Counted from the first letter of the stretch, positions 30,870 through 39,766 are shown. The stretch: 64,000 nt of DNA from Aquabacterium sp. J223 (GCF_024666615.1 NZ_CP088297.1:2046001-2110000); one strand, 5' to 3'. The notes: generated by a model from the letters alone, not told the origin. Numbers and translations are program-made.

Positions 30870-31549
30870 CCGCGATGGGACCCGGTCCGTCGCCGATCCA
30901 GGCGGTCCTGTTCGACCTCGACGGCACCCTCATCGACAGCGCGCCCGACCTGGCCGCCGCCGCCAACGCGATGCGGACCCGGCGCGGCCTGCCGCCCTTG
31001 CCCTACCCGCGCCTGCGGCCCATGGTCGGCACCGGCGCCCGCGGCATGGTGGGCGCCGCCTTCGGGCTCGCGCCCGGCGACGAGCACTTCGACGCGCTGA
31101 AGGACGAGTTCCTGGCGACCTATGCCGACGGGCTGCTGCAGGCCACCGGCGTGTTCGCCGACATGCGGCCGGTGTTGCAGGCCCTGGACGAGCGCGGCCT
31201 GCCGTGGGGCATCGTCACCAACAAGGTGGAGCGTTTCACCCGCCCGATCGTCGCCGGTCTGGGACTGGACGACCGCGCCGCGGTGCTGGTCTGCGGCGAC
31301 ACCATGCCGCGGGCGAAGCCGCATCCCGACCCGCTGCTGGAGGCCGCTCGCCGCCTGGGCGTGCCGCCGGCGGCCTGTGTCTACGTGGGCGACGACCTGC
31401 GCGACGTCCAGGCGGGTCGCGCCGCCGGCATGGCGACCCTCGCCGCCGCCTGGGGCTACCTGGGCGAGGCCGAGCCGATCGGCGCCTGGGGTGCCGACGC
31501 GGTGCTCGAACGTCCCCACGCGCTCTTGCAATGGCTGCGCATGCCCTAA
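30866..31549 (+). CDS. gph: Phosphoglycolate phosphatase
   Basis: A 227-residue HAD-superfamily phosphatase. Motif I, with the nucleophile and acid Asp, is [17 protein letters not shown] near residue 13. Motif II is GIVTNK near 112. Motif III is the Lys in [13 protein letters not shown] near 152, and motif IV is [19 protein letters not shown] near 172. It removes 2-phosphoglycolate formed by DNA repair or Rubisco. The TAA stop coincides with the putative -10 box of ssrA. Translation is coupled to ubiG. Confidence 0.92.
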   Translation: MTAMGPGPSPIQAVLFDLDGTLIDSAPDLAAAANAMRTRRGLPPLPYPRLRPMVGTGARGMVGAAFGLAPGDEHFDALKDEFLATYADGLLQATGVFADMRPVLQALDERGLPWGIVTNKVERFTRPIVAGLGLDDRAAVLVCGDTMPRAKPHPDPLLEAARRLGVPPAACVYVGDDLRDVQAGRAAGMATLAAAWGYLGEAEPIGAWGADAVLERPHALLQWLRMP

Positions 31550-31552
31550 ACT
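31524..31552 (+). promoter_or_regulatory. Candidate ssrA promoter overlapping the gph 3' end
   Basis: A -10-like TAAACT (31547-31552) overlaps the gph stop codon. Upstream are TTGCAA (31526-31531, 15-base spacer) and a weaker CTCTTG (31523-31528, 18-base spacer). It would start transcription a few bases before the mature tmRNA 5' end at 31567. Placement is by eye only. Confidence 0.4.
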
Positions 31553-31566
31553 CAGCGGTTCCTCCT

Positions 31567-31940
31567 GGGGCCGACCTGGTTTCGACGTGGGTACGGATCC
31601 GGCGCAGGGCATGCCGAGCACCAGTTCGCTCGTAAATCCATCTGGAAACAAAGTAACTGCGAACGACGAACGTTTCGCCCTCGCCGCTTAACACCGGTGA
31701 GCTTCTCAACGGCAGGCCGATGGGCCGGGCCGAAGATCGCAAGATCCTAGGCTGAGAAGTCATTCACATCGGCTGGCGCTGCATCGGGTCACTTGGTGCA
31801 GCGTGAGACCTAGGTGACTGGCCCCTCCCGCAGCGTGTGCCTGCGCGGCGGTGGGGCGAGACTCAAACCAGAGCACTAAGCATGTAGAACTGTCCGGTGA
31901 TGGCTTGCGGACGCGGGTTCGATTCCCGCCGGCTCCACCA
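31567..31940 (+). ncRNA. ssrA: Transfer-messenger RNA (tmRNA)
   Basis: A 374-base tmRNA that rescues stalled ribosomes. The 5' end GGGGCCGACCTGGTTTCGAC pairs with the 3' end CCGGCTCC before the encoded CCA. The third pair is G-U, the alanine identity element. The T-arm GGTTCGATTCC is near 31915. The tag frame runs 31659-31691 (GCG resume codon to TAA) and encodes ANDERFALAA, the form common in betaproteobacteria. It is preceded by the usual GTAACTGCGAACGAC context. The partner smpB is not in the window. Confidence 0.97.
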
Positions 31941-32160
31941 CTCTCGATCGGCTGCCAGGGGCAGCCGATCCCCTGACCACGCTGGGGAAGTAGATCTCCA
32001 GCACCAGTTCGGGCTCCCGGCTTTCCACCACCAGCAGGCCCTGCGCCAGTTCGGCGCTCGATTCGAACCAGCCGCAGCCGCGGTAGCGGTCCTCGGCATC
32101 CTCGAGGAGGGCCGGGTCGGCGGCGGGGCCGTCGGTGGTGCTGGCGTTGGGGCTGGTCAT
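31876..32160 (-). CDS. Small hypothetical protein reading antisense into tmRNA
   Basis: The start ATG 32160 has an excellent ribosome-binding site (GGAGGAACGCC before ATG). The first ~60 residues look protein-like, with an acidic segment LLEDAEDRYRGCGWFESSAE and LAQGLLVVESREPELVLEIY. This RGCGWF-S--EL pattern is one I associate with short hypothetical proteins of Burkholderiales. The last ~30 residues are antisense to the tmRNA 3' end and are probably not natural. The true C-terminus may differ, through an indel or an earlier stop lost. Function unknown. Confidence 0.5.
   Translation of the reverse strand: MTSPNASTTDGPAADPALLEDAEDRYRGCGWFESSAELAQGLLVVESREPELVLEIYFPSVVRGSAAPGSRSRVVEPAGIEPASASHHRTVLHA
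31946..31970. terminator. Strong hairpin just after tmRNA
   Basis: GATCGGCTGCC-AGG-GGCAGCCGATC, a perfect 11-bp stem with a 3-base loop, begins 6 bases after the tmRNA CCA. No U-tract follows on either strand, so it may be a processing or 3'-protection hairpin or a weak terminator for converging transcripts. Confidence 0.55.
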
Positions 32161-32290
32161 GGCGTTCCTCCTGTCGATGGCCGCCATGGTGGCCACGGCA
32201 CCGCCCGTCGCCCATCGCCCCGCGGCGGGTGTTTCGGGGGAGGCGGCGGGTGCCCTCGCCGGAGGGCGCTCCACCGGGGGGTCGGACAGG

Positions 32291-33286
32291 TCACCCCACC
32301 CGCACCACGATGCGGCCCCGCACGCTGCCGGTCATGAAGCGCTCGGCGGTGGCCGGCGCCTGGTCCAGGCCGATCTCCTCGACCCAGGGCGCCAGCAGGC
32401 CGAGGTCGAGGTCGGTCGACAGCCGCTGCCAGGCGCGCTCCCGGCGCCCCAGCGGGCACAGCACTGAGTTCACGCCGAGCAGCCGCACCCCGCGCAGGAT
32501 GAAGGGCGCCACGCTGCCGGGCAGGTCCATGCCCTGCGCCAGGCCGCAGGCGGCCACCGCGCCGTTCTGCTTCATTTGCGCCAGCACGTTGACCAGCGTG
32601 TGCGACCCCACGCTGTCGACCGCCACCGCCCAGCGTTCCTTCTGCAGCGGCTTGGCCGACGGCGCGGACAGGGTGGCGCGGTCGAGCAGCCCGGTCGCCC
32701 CCAGCCGCTTCAGGCCATCGGCCTCGGCGGGCTTGCCGGTGGCGGCGGTGACCTGCCAGCCGTGGCGCGACAGCAGGGCGATGGCAATGCTGCCCACGCC
32801 CCCCGAGGCGCCGGTGACCAGTGCCTCGCCCTGCGCCGGCGTCATGCCCGCCTCCTCCAGCGCCATCAGGCACAGCATCGCGGTGTAACCCGCGGTGCCG
32901 ATGGCCATGGCGTCGCGGGCGCTCATGCCCGGTGGCCGGTGCTGCAGCCAGTCGGCCTTCACCCGCGCCCGCTGCGCCAGACCGCCCCAGTGGCCCTCGC
33001 CGACGCCCCAGCCGTTGAGCAGCACCTCGTCGCCCGGCTTGAAGCGCGGCGACCGGCTGTCGAGCACGGTGCCGGCGAAGTCGATGCCCGGCACCATCGG
33101 GTACTGCCGCACGATGGGGCTGCGCCCGGTCAGCGCCAGCGCGTCCTTGAAGTTGAGGGTGGAATACGCCACCTGCACCGTCACCTCGCCCTCGGGCAGG
33201 GCGTCGTCCTCCAGCGCGGCCAGCCGCACCGTCTGGGCCTCGCCCGCCTTCTCGCCGGCCTTCTCGATCAGCAACGCCTGGAACAT
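32291..33286 (-). CDS. acuI: Acrylyl-CoA reductase (AcuI/YhdH family) MDR oxidoreductase
   Basis: A 331-residue zinc-independent medium-chain dehydrogenase/reductase. AYSTLNFKDALALTGRSP near residue 40 and QYPMVPGIDFAGTV near 62 are AcuI/YhdH motifs. The NADPH-binding VTGASGGVGSIAIALL is near 155, and YTAMLCLMALEEAG precedes it. Family members reduce acryloyl-CoA to propionyl-CoA. ATG 33286 has the SD AAAGGAGA at the right distance. Its start codon overlaps that of the divergent glycosylase gene (shared CATG). Confidence 0.85.
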   Translation of the reverse strand: MFQALLIEKAGEKAGEAQTVRLAALEDDALPEGEVTVQVAYSTLNFKDALALTGRSPIVRQYPMVPGIDFAGTVLDSRSPRFKPGDEVLLNGWGVGEGHWGGLAQRARVKADWLQHRPPGMSARDAMAIGTAGYTAMLCLMALEEAGMTPAQGEALVTGASGGVGSIAIALLSRHGWQVTAATGKPAEADGLKRLGATGLLDRATLSAPSAKPLQKERWAVAVDSVGSHTLVNVLAQMKQNGAVAACGLAQGMDLPGSVAPFILRGVRLLGVNSVLCPLGRRERAWQRLSTDLDLGLLAPWVEEIGLDQAPATAERFMTGSVRGRIVVRVG

Positions 33287-33872
33287 GCCGTCTCCTTTGG
33301 TTCTGCAGCCGGTCGATCCTAGCCACGCACCGGACTTCGCGCTGTCGCCTGTGGACGTGGCGCGCACGCTCGTCGGCTGGCGCTTCTTCATCGACGGCGT
33401 CGGCGGCGTCATCGTCGAGACCGAGGCCTACCACGAGGACGACCCGGCGTCGCATTCCTACGCCGGCCGCACGGCGCGCAACGCGGCGATGTTCGGTCCG
33501 CCGGGTCATGCCTACGTCTACCGCTCCTATGGCCTGCACTGGTGTCTCAACTTCGTCTGCCGGCCGGCGGGCGAGGGCGCCGGGGTGCTGCTGCGCGCGC
33601 TGCAGCCCACCGCCGGGCTGGGCCGCATGCGCGAGCGCCGCGGCCTGGACGACGAGCGCCTGCTGTGCGCCGGCCCGGGCCGCCTGGGCCAGGCGCTCGG
33701 CGTGACGCGCGCGCTGGACGGCCTGCCGCTGCATGCGCCGCCCTTCACCCTCGAGCCGCCGGAGCGGCCGGCCGAGGTCGCCTGCGGTCCGCGCATCGGC
33801 ATCCGCACGGCGGTGGACCAGCCCTGGCGTTTCGCGCTCGCCGGCTCGCGGCACCTCAGCCGGCGCATCTGA
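33285..33872 (+). CDS. DNA-3-methyladenine glycosylase (AAG/MPG family)
   Basis: A 195-residue base-excision repair enzyme that removes alkylated purines. VDVARTLVGWRFF begins the fold. The catalytic Glu is in VIVETEAYHEDDPASHSYAG near residue 45, and the Tyr/Met motif NAAMFGPPGHAYVYRSYGLH follows. The C-terminal GPRIGI--AVDQPWRF is conserved. ATG 33285 overlaps the acuI start codon on the other strand and lacks a clear SD; TTG 33297 is an alternative. Confidence 0.88.
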   Translation: MPSPLVLQPVDPSHAPDFALSPVDVARTLVGWRFFIDGVGGVIVETEAYHEDDPASHSYAGRTARNAAMFGPPGHAYVYRSYGLHWCLNFVCRPAGEGAGVLLRALQPTAGLGRMRERRGLDDERLLCAGPGRLGQALGVTRALDGLPLHAPPFTLEPPERPAEVACGPRIGIRTAVDQPWRFALAGSRHLSRRI

Positions 33873-33903
33873 GGCCGTCGGTGCTGCGGGCACGGGCGCT
33901 GCC

Positions 33904-35025
33904 TTGAGCCCGCTCGTGCCACCCGCCCCCGAGCCCGCCGCCACCCACTTCGACGTGCTGCCCCGCTTCGACGGCGTGCGGCGCATCGCCGTGCTGCGCG
34001 CGGGTGCCGTCGGCGACGTGGTGGTCGCCCTGCCGGCGCTGCAGTCGCTGCGCGACGCCTACCCCGACGCGCACCTGCTGCTGCTGGCCAGGCCCTGGGC
34101 GCACGACTTCCTGCGCGGCCGGCCCGGGCCGGTGGACGAGGTGCTGGTGCTGCCGGCCGTGCCGGGCGTCACGGCGGCGCCGGACGCGGACGGGTGTGCC
34201 GCCGACGCCGTGGTGGCCGCGCTGCAGTCCCGCCGCCTCGACCTCGCGCTGCAGCTGCACGGCGGCGGCCGCCACAGCAACCCCTTTGTGCTGCGGTGGG
34301 GCGCGCGCCACACGGTGGGCCTGCGCAGCGCGGACGCCGTACCGCTCGAGCGCTGGCTGCACCATGACGACGAGCCCCACCCGGAGGCGCTCCGGCTGCT
34401 GGAATGCGCGGCGCTGGCCGGGGCGCCGCCGGCCGGCCTGCTGCCGCGGCTGGCCCTGCGCGCCTGCGACCTCGACGAAGCCACGGCCGTGGTGCCGCCC
34501 GACGGCCGACCCCTCGCCGTGCTCAATCCCGGCGCCACCGACGTGCGCCGGCGCTGGCCGCTGGCCGCGTTCGCGGAGGTGGGCCACGCGCTGGCCGCGC
34601 GCGGCCTGGCGCTCGCCGTCAACGGTGGCCCGGACGAGGCGGCGCTGACGGCGCAGCTCACCGCCCGGCTGCCCGCCGGCACCCGGGACCTGGCCGGACG
34701 GCTGTCGGTGGGCGGCCTGACGGCGCTGCTCGCCCGCGCCCGGCTGCTGCTGTCCAACGACACCGGACCGGTGCACCTGGCGCAGGCGGTGGGCACGCCC
34801 ACGGTCAGCGTGTTCTGGATCGGCAACCTGCGCAGCTGGGGGCCGACCGCGGTCGGCCGGCACCGCGTGGCGGTGTCGTGGCGGCTGCACTGCCCGTCCT
34901 GCGGGTTGGAGAACGTCTCCCAGCGCTGCCGCCACGACGACTCCTTCGTCGCCGACGTCACGGTCGACCACGTGCAGCGGCTGGTCGACGCGCTGCTGGC
35001 CGAGTCCGGCGCAAGCCCCCACTGA
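33904..35025 (+). CDS. Glycosyltransferase family 9 (heptosyltransferase-like)
   Basis: A protein of about 373 residues, GT-B fold. RRIAVLRAGAVGDVVVALPA near residue 20 is the family signature; ALQLHGGGRHSN and VLNPGATDVRRRWPLAAF follow. The donor-binding LLLSNDTGPVHLAQAVGTPT is near residue 285, and the C-terminal LHCPSCGLENVSQRC Cys motif resembles WaaF. The start is uncertain: TTG 33904 and GTG 33916 are in frame and neither has a good SD. It is outside the main LPS locus, 32 bases after the glycosylase gene. Acceptor unknown. Confidence 0.8.
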   Translation: MSPLVPPAPEPAATHFDVLPRFDGVRRIAVLRAGAVGDVVVALPALQSLRDAYPDAHLLLLARPWAHDFLRGRPGPVDEVLVLPAVPGVTAAPDADGCAADAVVAALQSRRLDLALQLHGGGRHSNPFVLRWGARHTVGLRSADAVPLERWLHHDDEPHPEALRLLECAALAGAPPAGLLPRLALRACDLDEATAVVPPDGRPLAVLNPGATDVRRRWPLAAFAEVGHALAARGLALAVNGGPDEAALTAQLTARLPAGTRDLAGRLSVGGLTALLARARLLLSNDTGPVHLAQAVGTPTVSVFWIGNLRSWGPTAVGRHRVAVSWRLHCPSCGLENVSQRCRHDDSFVADVTVDHVQRLVDALLAESGASPH

Positions 35026-35111
35026 CGCCCTCGGTCGGCCGCCGTGCCGGTGCGATGCCGTAGCATCCGCGCCGTTTTCCAAGAGACCCCGCACGGGAGC
35101 AGGAGCGCGAC

Positions 35112-35930
35112 ATGGCCATGGACGTGGTGGACTACGAGATCAAGGGCAGCGAGATGCAGTTCGTCGAGGTCGAGCTCGACCCCGGCGAGGCGGCGGTCGG
35201 CGAGGCCGGCAGCATGATGTTCATGGACGCCGGCATCGCCATGGACACCGTGTTCGGCGACGGCCGGCAGGGCGCCGGCGGCGGCCTGTTCGGCAAGCTG
35301 CTGGGTGCCGGCAAGCGGCTGCTCACCGGCGAGTCGCTGTTCACCACCGTCTACAGCAACCAGGCGACCGCCAAGCAGCGCATCGCCTTCGCCGCGCCGT
35401 ACCCCGGCAAGATCCTGCCGATGGACCTGGCCCGCCTGGGCGGCATGCTGATCTGCCAGAAGGACTCGTTCCTCTGCGCCGCGCGCGGCGTGTCGCTGGG
35501 CATCTACTTCCAGCAGAAGCTGTCGGTGGGCTTCTTCGGCGGCGAGGGCTTCATCATGCAGAAGCTCGAGGGTGACGGCCTGGCCTTCGTGCACGCCGGC
35601 GGCAGCGTGCTCAAGCGCGAGCTGCAGCCGGGCCAGACGCTGATGGTCGACACCGGCTGCGTGGTCGCCTTCACGCCCAACGTCAACTTCGAGATCCAGT
35701 ACGTCGGCAAGATCAAGACGGCGCTGTTCGGCGGCGAGGGCCTGTTCTTCGCCAAGCTGACCGGGCCGGGCACGGTGTGGCTGCAGAGCCTGCCGTTCTC
35801 GCGGCTGGCCTCGCGGGTGTTCGCCGCCGCACCGCAGACCGGCGGCTCGCGCGAGGAGGGCTCGGTGATCGGCGGCCTGGCCGGCGGCGGCCTGCTGGGC
35901 GGCATCCTCGGCGGAGGCGACGACGACTGA
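35112..35930 (+). CDS. TIGR00266/AIM24 family protein
   Basis: A 272-residue soluble protein. [20 protein letters not shown] at about residue 15 and [12 protein letters not shown] are family motifs. The body has the beta-rich repeats [20 protein letters not shown] and [20 protein letters not shown]. The tail ends in a Gly-rich, hydrophobic segment [18 protein letters not shown], which could contact membranes. The family has no known enzymatic role in bacteria. SD AGGAGCG precedes ATG 35112. It appears transcribed alone or with the genes downstream. Confidence 0.85.
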   Translation: MAMDVVDYEIKGSEMQFVEVELDPGEAAVGEAGSMMFMDAGIAMDTVFGDGRQGAGGGLFGKLLGAGKRLLTGESLFTTVYSNQATAKQRIAFAAPYPGKILPMDLARLGGMLICQKDSFLCAARGVSLGIYFQQKLSVGFFGGEGFIMQKLEGDGLAFVHAGGSVLKRELQPGQTLMVDTGCVVAFTPNVNFEIQYVGKIKTALFGGEGLFFAKLTGPGTVWLQSLPFSRLASRVFAAAPQTGGSREEGSVIGGLAGGGLLGGILGGGDDD

Positions 35931-36009
35931 GGGTTTTGCGAGGCAGCCCTGGCCTTTGGAAGGGGGCCGCCCGGCGACAATCGCAGCTTCGCCTGCTGGA
36001 AGTTCGTCC

Positions 36010-37071
36010 GTGACCGTTGCATCCCCCCTGCGCCGCCTCTTCCACCGCCGTGCCCTGGCCCTGGCCGCCGGTCTCGGTGGGGCGGGGTTCGGCGCCCGCG
36101 CCCAGCCGGTCGCCGGCGGGGCGTCGGCTCCCGGGGCTGCCACGGCCACTGCGCGGCCGCCGGTCTTCGTGCTCAATTCGCTGGACGCCAGCGTCAGCGT
36201 GATCGATCCGGCGACCTGGACCGAGACCCGGCGCATCCCCACCGGCAAGGAACCGCACCACCTCTACCTCACGCCGGACGAGAAGTCGCTGCTGGTGGCC
36301 AACGCGCTCAGTGATTCGCTGACCTTCATCGACCCGGTGACGGCGGCGGTGCAGCGCACCGTCACCGGCATCCTCGACCCCTACCACCTGCGCTTCTCGG
36401 CGGACATGAAGTGGTTCGTCACCGCGGCGAACCGGCTCAACCACGTCGACATCTACCGCTGGCAACCGCAGGCGGCCGAGCCGCTGCTGCTGGCCAGGCG
36501 CATCGCCACCGCGCGCACGCCCAGCCACCTGGCGATCGACAGCCGCAGCACGGTGGTCTATTCGACGATGCAGGACAGTGACGAGCTGATCGCCATCGAC
36601 CTGGCCACGCAGGCGCCGCGCTGGAAGGTGCCGGTGGGCAAGATGCCGGCGGACCTGTACCTCACGCCCGACGACCGCCACCTGCTGATCGGCATGACCG
36701 GCGACGAGGTGGTCGAGGTCTACGACGTGTCCGGCACCACGCCGGCGCTGGTCAAGCGGCTGAAGACCGGCGCCGGCGCGCACGCCTTCCGCGCCCGCGG
36801 CGACCGCCGCCACGTCTTCGTCAGCAACCGGGTGGCCAACACCATCGGCCTGGTCGACATCCAGCGCTTCGAGGTGGTCGCGACCTACCCGGCCCCGGGC
36901 GGCCCGGACTGCATGGACTTCATGTCCGACAACCGCACGCTGCTGGTCACCTCGCGCTGGGCGCGCAAGCTCACCGTCATCGACACCGAGACGCGCCAGG
37001 TGGTGCGGCAGGTGCCGGTGGGCCGCTCGCCGCACGGGGTGTGGACGCTTGCGCATGCCGGGCGCGTCTAG
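36010..37071 (+). CDS. YncE-like seven-bladed beta-propeller, exported
   Basis: A 353-residue protein starting at GTG 36010. The signal peptide is RRLFHRRALALAAGLGGAGF with a likely cleavage after GARAQ. Repeats of the YVTN/YncE type follow, each ending in a V-x-V-I-D-type strand (FVLNSLDASVSVIDPATW; HLYLTPDEKSLLVANALSDS; FVSNRVANTIGLVDIQRF). The family lies in the periplasm and can bind DNA or act as a scaffold or metalloenzyme subunit; function here is unknown. It overlaps the deacetylase gene by 17 bases. Confidence 0.82.
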   Translation: MTVASPLRRLFHRRALALAAGLGGAGFGARAQPVAGGASAPGAATATARPPVFVLNSLDASVSVIDPATWTETRRIPTGKEPHHLYLTPDEKSLLVANALSDSLTFIDPVTAAVQRTVTGILDPYHLRFSADMKWFVTAANRLNHVDIYRWQPQAAEPLLLARRIATARTPSHLAIDSRSTVVYSTMQDSDELIAIDLATQAPRWKVPVGKMPADLYLTPDDRHLLIGMTGDEVVEVYDVSGTTPALVKRLKTGAGAHAFRARGDRRHVFVSNRVANTIGLVDIQRFEVVATYPAPGGPDCMDFMSDNRTLLVTSRWARKLTVIDTETRQVVRQVPVGRSPHGVWTLAHAGRV

Positions 37072-37830
37072 GGTCCTGGTCGGGCTGCTGCTGGCCGGCG
37101 CCCTGGGGCCCGCGGCCGCCGCGGCGTGCCGGAAGCCGGTCTACCTCACCTTCGACACCGGCCACATGGGCGTCGCCCCCTGATCGCCGACGTGCTGAAG
37201 CGCGAGCAGGTCAAGGTCACCTTCTTCCTCGCCGCCGAGCCGACGCAGGACGGCGGCCACAGCCTGGACGACCGCTGGGCGCCGTGGTGGCGCGAGCGCG
37301 CGGCCGAAGGCCATGCCTTCGGCTCCCACACCTGGGACCACCTGGTCTGGCAGGCCGACGCTCCCGACGGCCGCTTCCGCTTCAAGGCCACCGCGCTGCG
37401 CCCGCCGACGGTCCAGACGTTGGACGCCGCGGCCTACTGCGAGCAGCTGCGCCGACCGGTCGAACGCCTGCGCGCCATGACCGGCCAGGCCGCGCTGCCG
37501 CTGTACCGCGCCCCGGCCGGCCGCACCTCGCCCGCACTGCTGAAGGCGGCCAAGGCGTGCGGCTTCGCCCACGTCGGCTGGTCGCCGGCCGGTTTCCTCG
37601 GCGACGAGCTGCCCAGCGACCGCCATCCCAACGACGCGCTGCTGGCCAGGGCGCTGCGCGACGTCCGCGCCGGCGACATCCTCGTCGCCCACCTGGGCAT
37701 CTGGTCGCGGCAGGATCCGTGGGCGCCGGCGGTGCTGCGGCCGCTGCTGCAGGGACTGAAGTCGCGCGGCTTCTGCTTCGCCACGCTGGCCGAGCATCCG
37801 ATGTCCACCGCCGCGCCCGCGCCGCGTTGA
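37055..37830 (+). CDS. Polysaccharide deacetylase (NodB-like), frameshifted
   Basis: An exported carbohydrate esterase family 4 protein. ATG 37055 begins a signal peptide (VLVGLLLAGALGPAAAAAC), then VYLTFDTGHMGVAP, where the catalytic Asp of the TFDDG motif is retained. At GCCCCCTGA (37175-37183) the frame ends, and LIADVLKREQVKVTFFLAAE continues in another frame. One missing C restores a protein of about 258 residues. The metal-binding His pair HTWDH lies about 90 residues in, and APAGRTSPALL is also seen. It may de-N-acetylate peptidoglycan or a surface glycan. Confidence 0.82.
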
Positions 37831-37840
37831 CCTGTTCGGC

Positions 37841-38818
37841 ATGAACCTGCTGTCCGCCCCCCTCGACGCGCTGGCCGACGCCTTCGGCCAGGCGCAACAG
37901 GCGCTGTACGAAGGCGTGGTGCAGCCGCTGCTCTTCGCCCTCGGCGAGGCCAGCGCGATGGAGGACGCCTACGCCGGCACCGGCTGGCTGCTGGTCGGCC
38001 TGATCCAGATCGGCCTGATGGTGCTGCTCATGGGCTGGCTGGAGCGGCGCTGGCCGGCCGAGCCGCTGCAGGACCGCCAGGCCGTGCGGGTGGACATGGC
38101 CTACACCCTGCTGCACCGGCTGGGCCTGTTCCGGCTGGTGCTGTTCTTCACCATCGACCCGCTGCTCGACGGCCTGCTCGGCCGGCTGCGCACCGCCGGG
38201 CTGCCGACGCTGCACGTGGACGCGCTGTGGCCCGGCGTCACCGACGGCGCGCTGGTCAGCTTCCTGATCTACCTGCTGCTGTTCGACTTCATCGACTACT
38301 GGCTGCACCGGGCGCAGCACGGCTGGCGCTGGTGGTGGCAGCTGCACGCGCTGCACCACAGCCAGCGGCAGATGACGATGTGGAGCGACAACCGCAACCA
38401 CCTGCTCGACGACCTGCTGCGCGATGTCGTCTTCGTGGTGGCGGCGCTGGGGGTGGGCATCGGGCCCGGGCAGTTCGTCGGCGTGATCGCGGTGACGCAG
38501 CTGCTGGAGAGCCTGTCGCATGCCAACACCCGGCTGAGCTTCGGTCCGCTGCTGTCGCGCGTGCTGGTCAGCCCGCGCTTCCACCGCCTGCACCACAGCA
38601 TCGGGGACGGCCACGAATCGCGCGGGCCGGGCAGCCTGGGCGGCCGCAACTTCGGCGTGCTGTTCTCGTTCTGGGACACGCTGTTCCGCAGCGGCGACTT
38701 CTCCGACCGCGTCGGCCCCACCGGCATCCGCGACCAGCTGCCCGAGCACGGCGCCCGCGACTACGGCCGCGGCTTCTGGGCCCAGCAGTGGCTGGGGCTG
38801 AAGCGGTTGTTCTCATGA
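37841..38818 (+). CDS. Sterol desaturase/fatty acid hydroxylase superfamily protein
   Basis: A 325-residue integral membrane di-iron protein. Hydrophobic helices occur at about 45-65 (LLVGLIQIGLMVLLMGW), 80-105 and 130-150. The three His clusters HRAQH, HALHH and HRLHH, the di-iron ligands of the FA_hydroxylase superfamily, are all present with proper spacing. The substrate (fatty acid, hopanoid or sterol-like) is not deducible. It starts 10 bases after the deacetylase, and its stop overlaps a repeat-encoded ATG (ATGA, 38815). Confidence 0.87.
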   Translation: MNLLSAPLDALADAFGQAQQALYEGVVQPLLFALGEASAMEDAYAGTGWLLVGLIQIGLMVLLMGWLERRWPAEPLQDRQAVRVDMAYTLLHRLGLFRLVLFFTIDPLLDGLLGRLRTAGLPTLHVDALWPGVTDGALVSFLIYLLLFDFIDYWLHRAQHGWRWWWQLHALHHSQRQMTMWSDNRNHLLDDLLRDVVFVVAALGVGIGPGQFVGVIAVTQLLESLSHANTRLSFGPLLSRVLVSPRFHRLHHSIGDGHESRGPGSLGGRNFGVLFSFWDTLFRSGDFSDRVGPTGIRDQLPEHGARDYGRGFWAQQWLGLKRLFS

Positions 38819-38904
38819 CCCGCGGGCCGGGCGCCGGGCCGCTCCCGAGCCGGCCCGTATCCCTGCGGCGGATCGGCCGGCGCGCCCGTCGGACGAGGGG
38901 CTGA
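38815..38904 (+). other. Repeat-encoded mini-ORF between desaturase and EI24 genes
   Basis: A 29-codon frame. Its ATG overlaps the desaturase stop (ATGA), it passes through repeat copy C ([17 protein letters not shown]) and ends in TGA one base before the EI24 ATG (TGACATG). This is the same geometry as copy A, where the frame fuses into a protein. Translation is unproven; a coupling role is inferred. Confidence 0.45.
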
Positions 38905-38905
38905 C
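38824..38905 (+). repeat. Dispersed intercistronic repeat, copy C
   Basis: Reads GGGCCGGGCGCCGGGCCGCT and ends GGACGAGGGGCTGAC directly before ATG 38906. It is more diverged than A and B in the central palindrome (CCCTGCGGCGGATCGG instead of CCCTCGGGGGATCGG), but keeps the start, the GGATCGGCCGGCG box and the GAGGGGC end. Confidence 0.78.
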
Positions 38906-39766
38906 ATGACCCTCCTCGTCGATTCGTTCTGGCGCGCCACGCTGTACTGCCTGCACCCGCGGGTGGTGCTGCTGTCGCTGCTGCCGCTGCTGATCGCGGC
39001 CGGCGGTGCCGGGCTGCTGGGCTGGTTCTTCTGGGAGCCGGGTCTCGATGCGGTGCGCGACGCGCTGGCGTCGTGGTCGCTGGTCGCCGCCGTGCTCGGC
39101 TGGCTGGACGCCGTCGGTGCTGGCGGCTTCCGCAGCGTGCTGGCGCCGCTGGTGGTGGTGGCGTTGTCGGTGCCGGTGATCGTGCTGGTCACGCTGCTGC
39201 TGGTCGCCACGCTGATGACGCCGGCGCTGACCCGGCTGGTGGCCGCGCGCCGCTTTCCCACGCTGGAACGCCGCCACGGCGCGGGCCTGTGGCAGGGGCT
39301 GGCGGTGTCGCTGGGCTGCACGCTGCTGGCCCTGCTGGCGCTCATCGCCACCCTGCCGCTGTGGCTGGTGCCGCCGCTGGCCCTGGTGCTGCCGCCGCTG
39401 ATCTGGGGCTGGCTGGGCTACCGCTGCTTCAGCTTCGAGGTGCTGGCCGACCACGCCGACGCCGCCGAACGCCGCGCGCTGGTGGCCGAGCACCGCTGGC
39501 CGCTGTGGGGCATCGGCATCGCCACCGGCCTGCTCGGCGCGGCACCCTCGCTGCTGTGGGCGGCCAGCGCGCTGGCCCTGGTCTTCGCGCCGCTGCTCAT
39601 CGTGGTGTCGGTCTGGCTGTACACCCTGGTCTTCGCGTTTTCGGCGCTGTGGTTCGCGCACTATGCGCTGGCCGCACTGGCACGCCGCCGCGCGGCGGCC
39701 GCCGCCAGCCCCGCCGCAGCGCCCCCCGCCGTCCCCACACCACTCGAGCAACTGCCCACCCCATGA
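38906..39766 (+). CDS. EI24 domain-containing membrane protein
   Basis: A 286-residue integral membrane protein related to CysZ/EI24. Four to six hydrophobic segments are visible, including VVLLSLLPLLIAAGGAGLLG (20-40), VIVLVTLLLVATLMTPALT (~95) and ATLPLWLVPPLALVLPPLIW (~150). The FSFEVLADHADAAERRALVA region is characteristic of bacterial EI24 proteins. CysZ is a sulfate transporter, but this protein is longer and the substrate is unknown. GAGGGG from the upstream repeat lies 6 bases before ATG. The stop overlaps the next start. Confidence 0.83.
   Translation: MTLLVDSFWRATLYCLHPRVVLLSLLPLLIAAGGAGLLGWFFWEPGLDAVRDALASWSLVAAVLGWLDAVGAGGFRSVLAPLVVVALSVPVIVLVTLLLVATLMTPALTRLVAARRFPTLERRHGAGLWQGLAVSLGCTLLALLALIATLPLWLVPPLALVLPPLIWGWLGYRCFSFEVLADHADAAERRALVAEHRWPLWGIGIATGLLGAAPSLLWAASALALVFAPLLIVVSVWLYTLVFAFSALWFAHYALAALARRRAAAAASPAAAPPAVPTPLEQLPTP

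Noticed and set aside
31760-32215. ORFs antisense to the tmRNA 3' end containing GNRTRV or ESNPRP
   Set aside because: These strings are well-known spurious translations of the T-arm sequence of tRNA-like genes.
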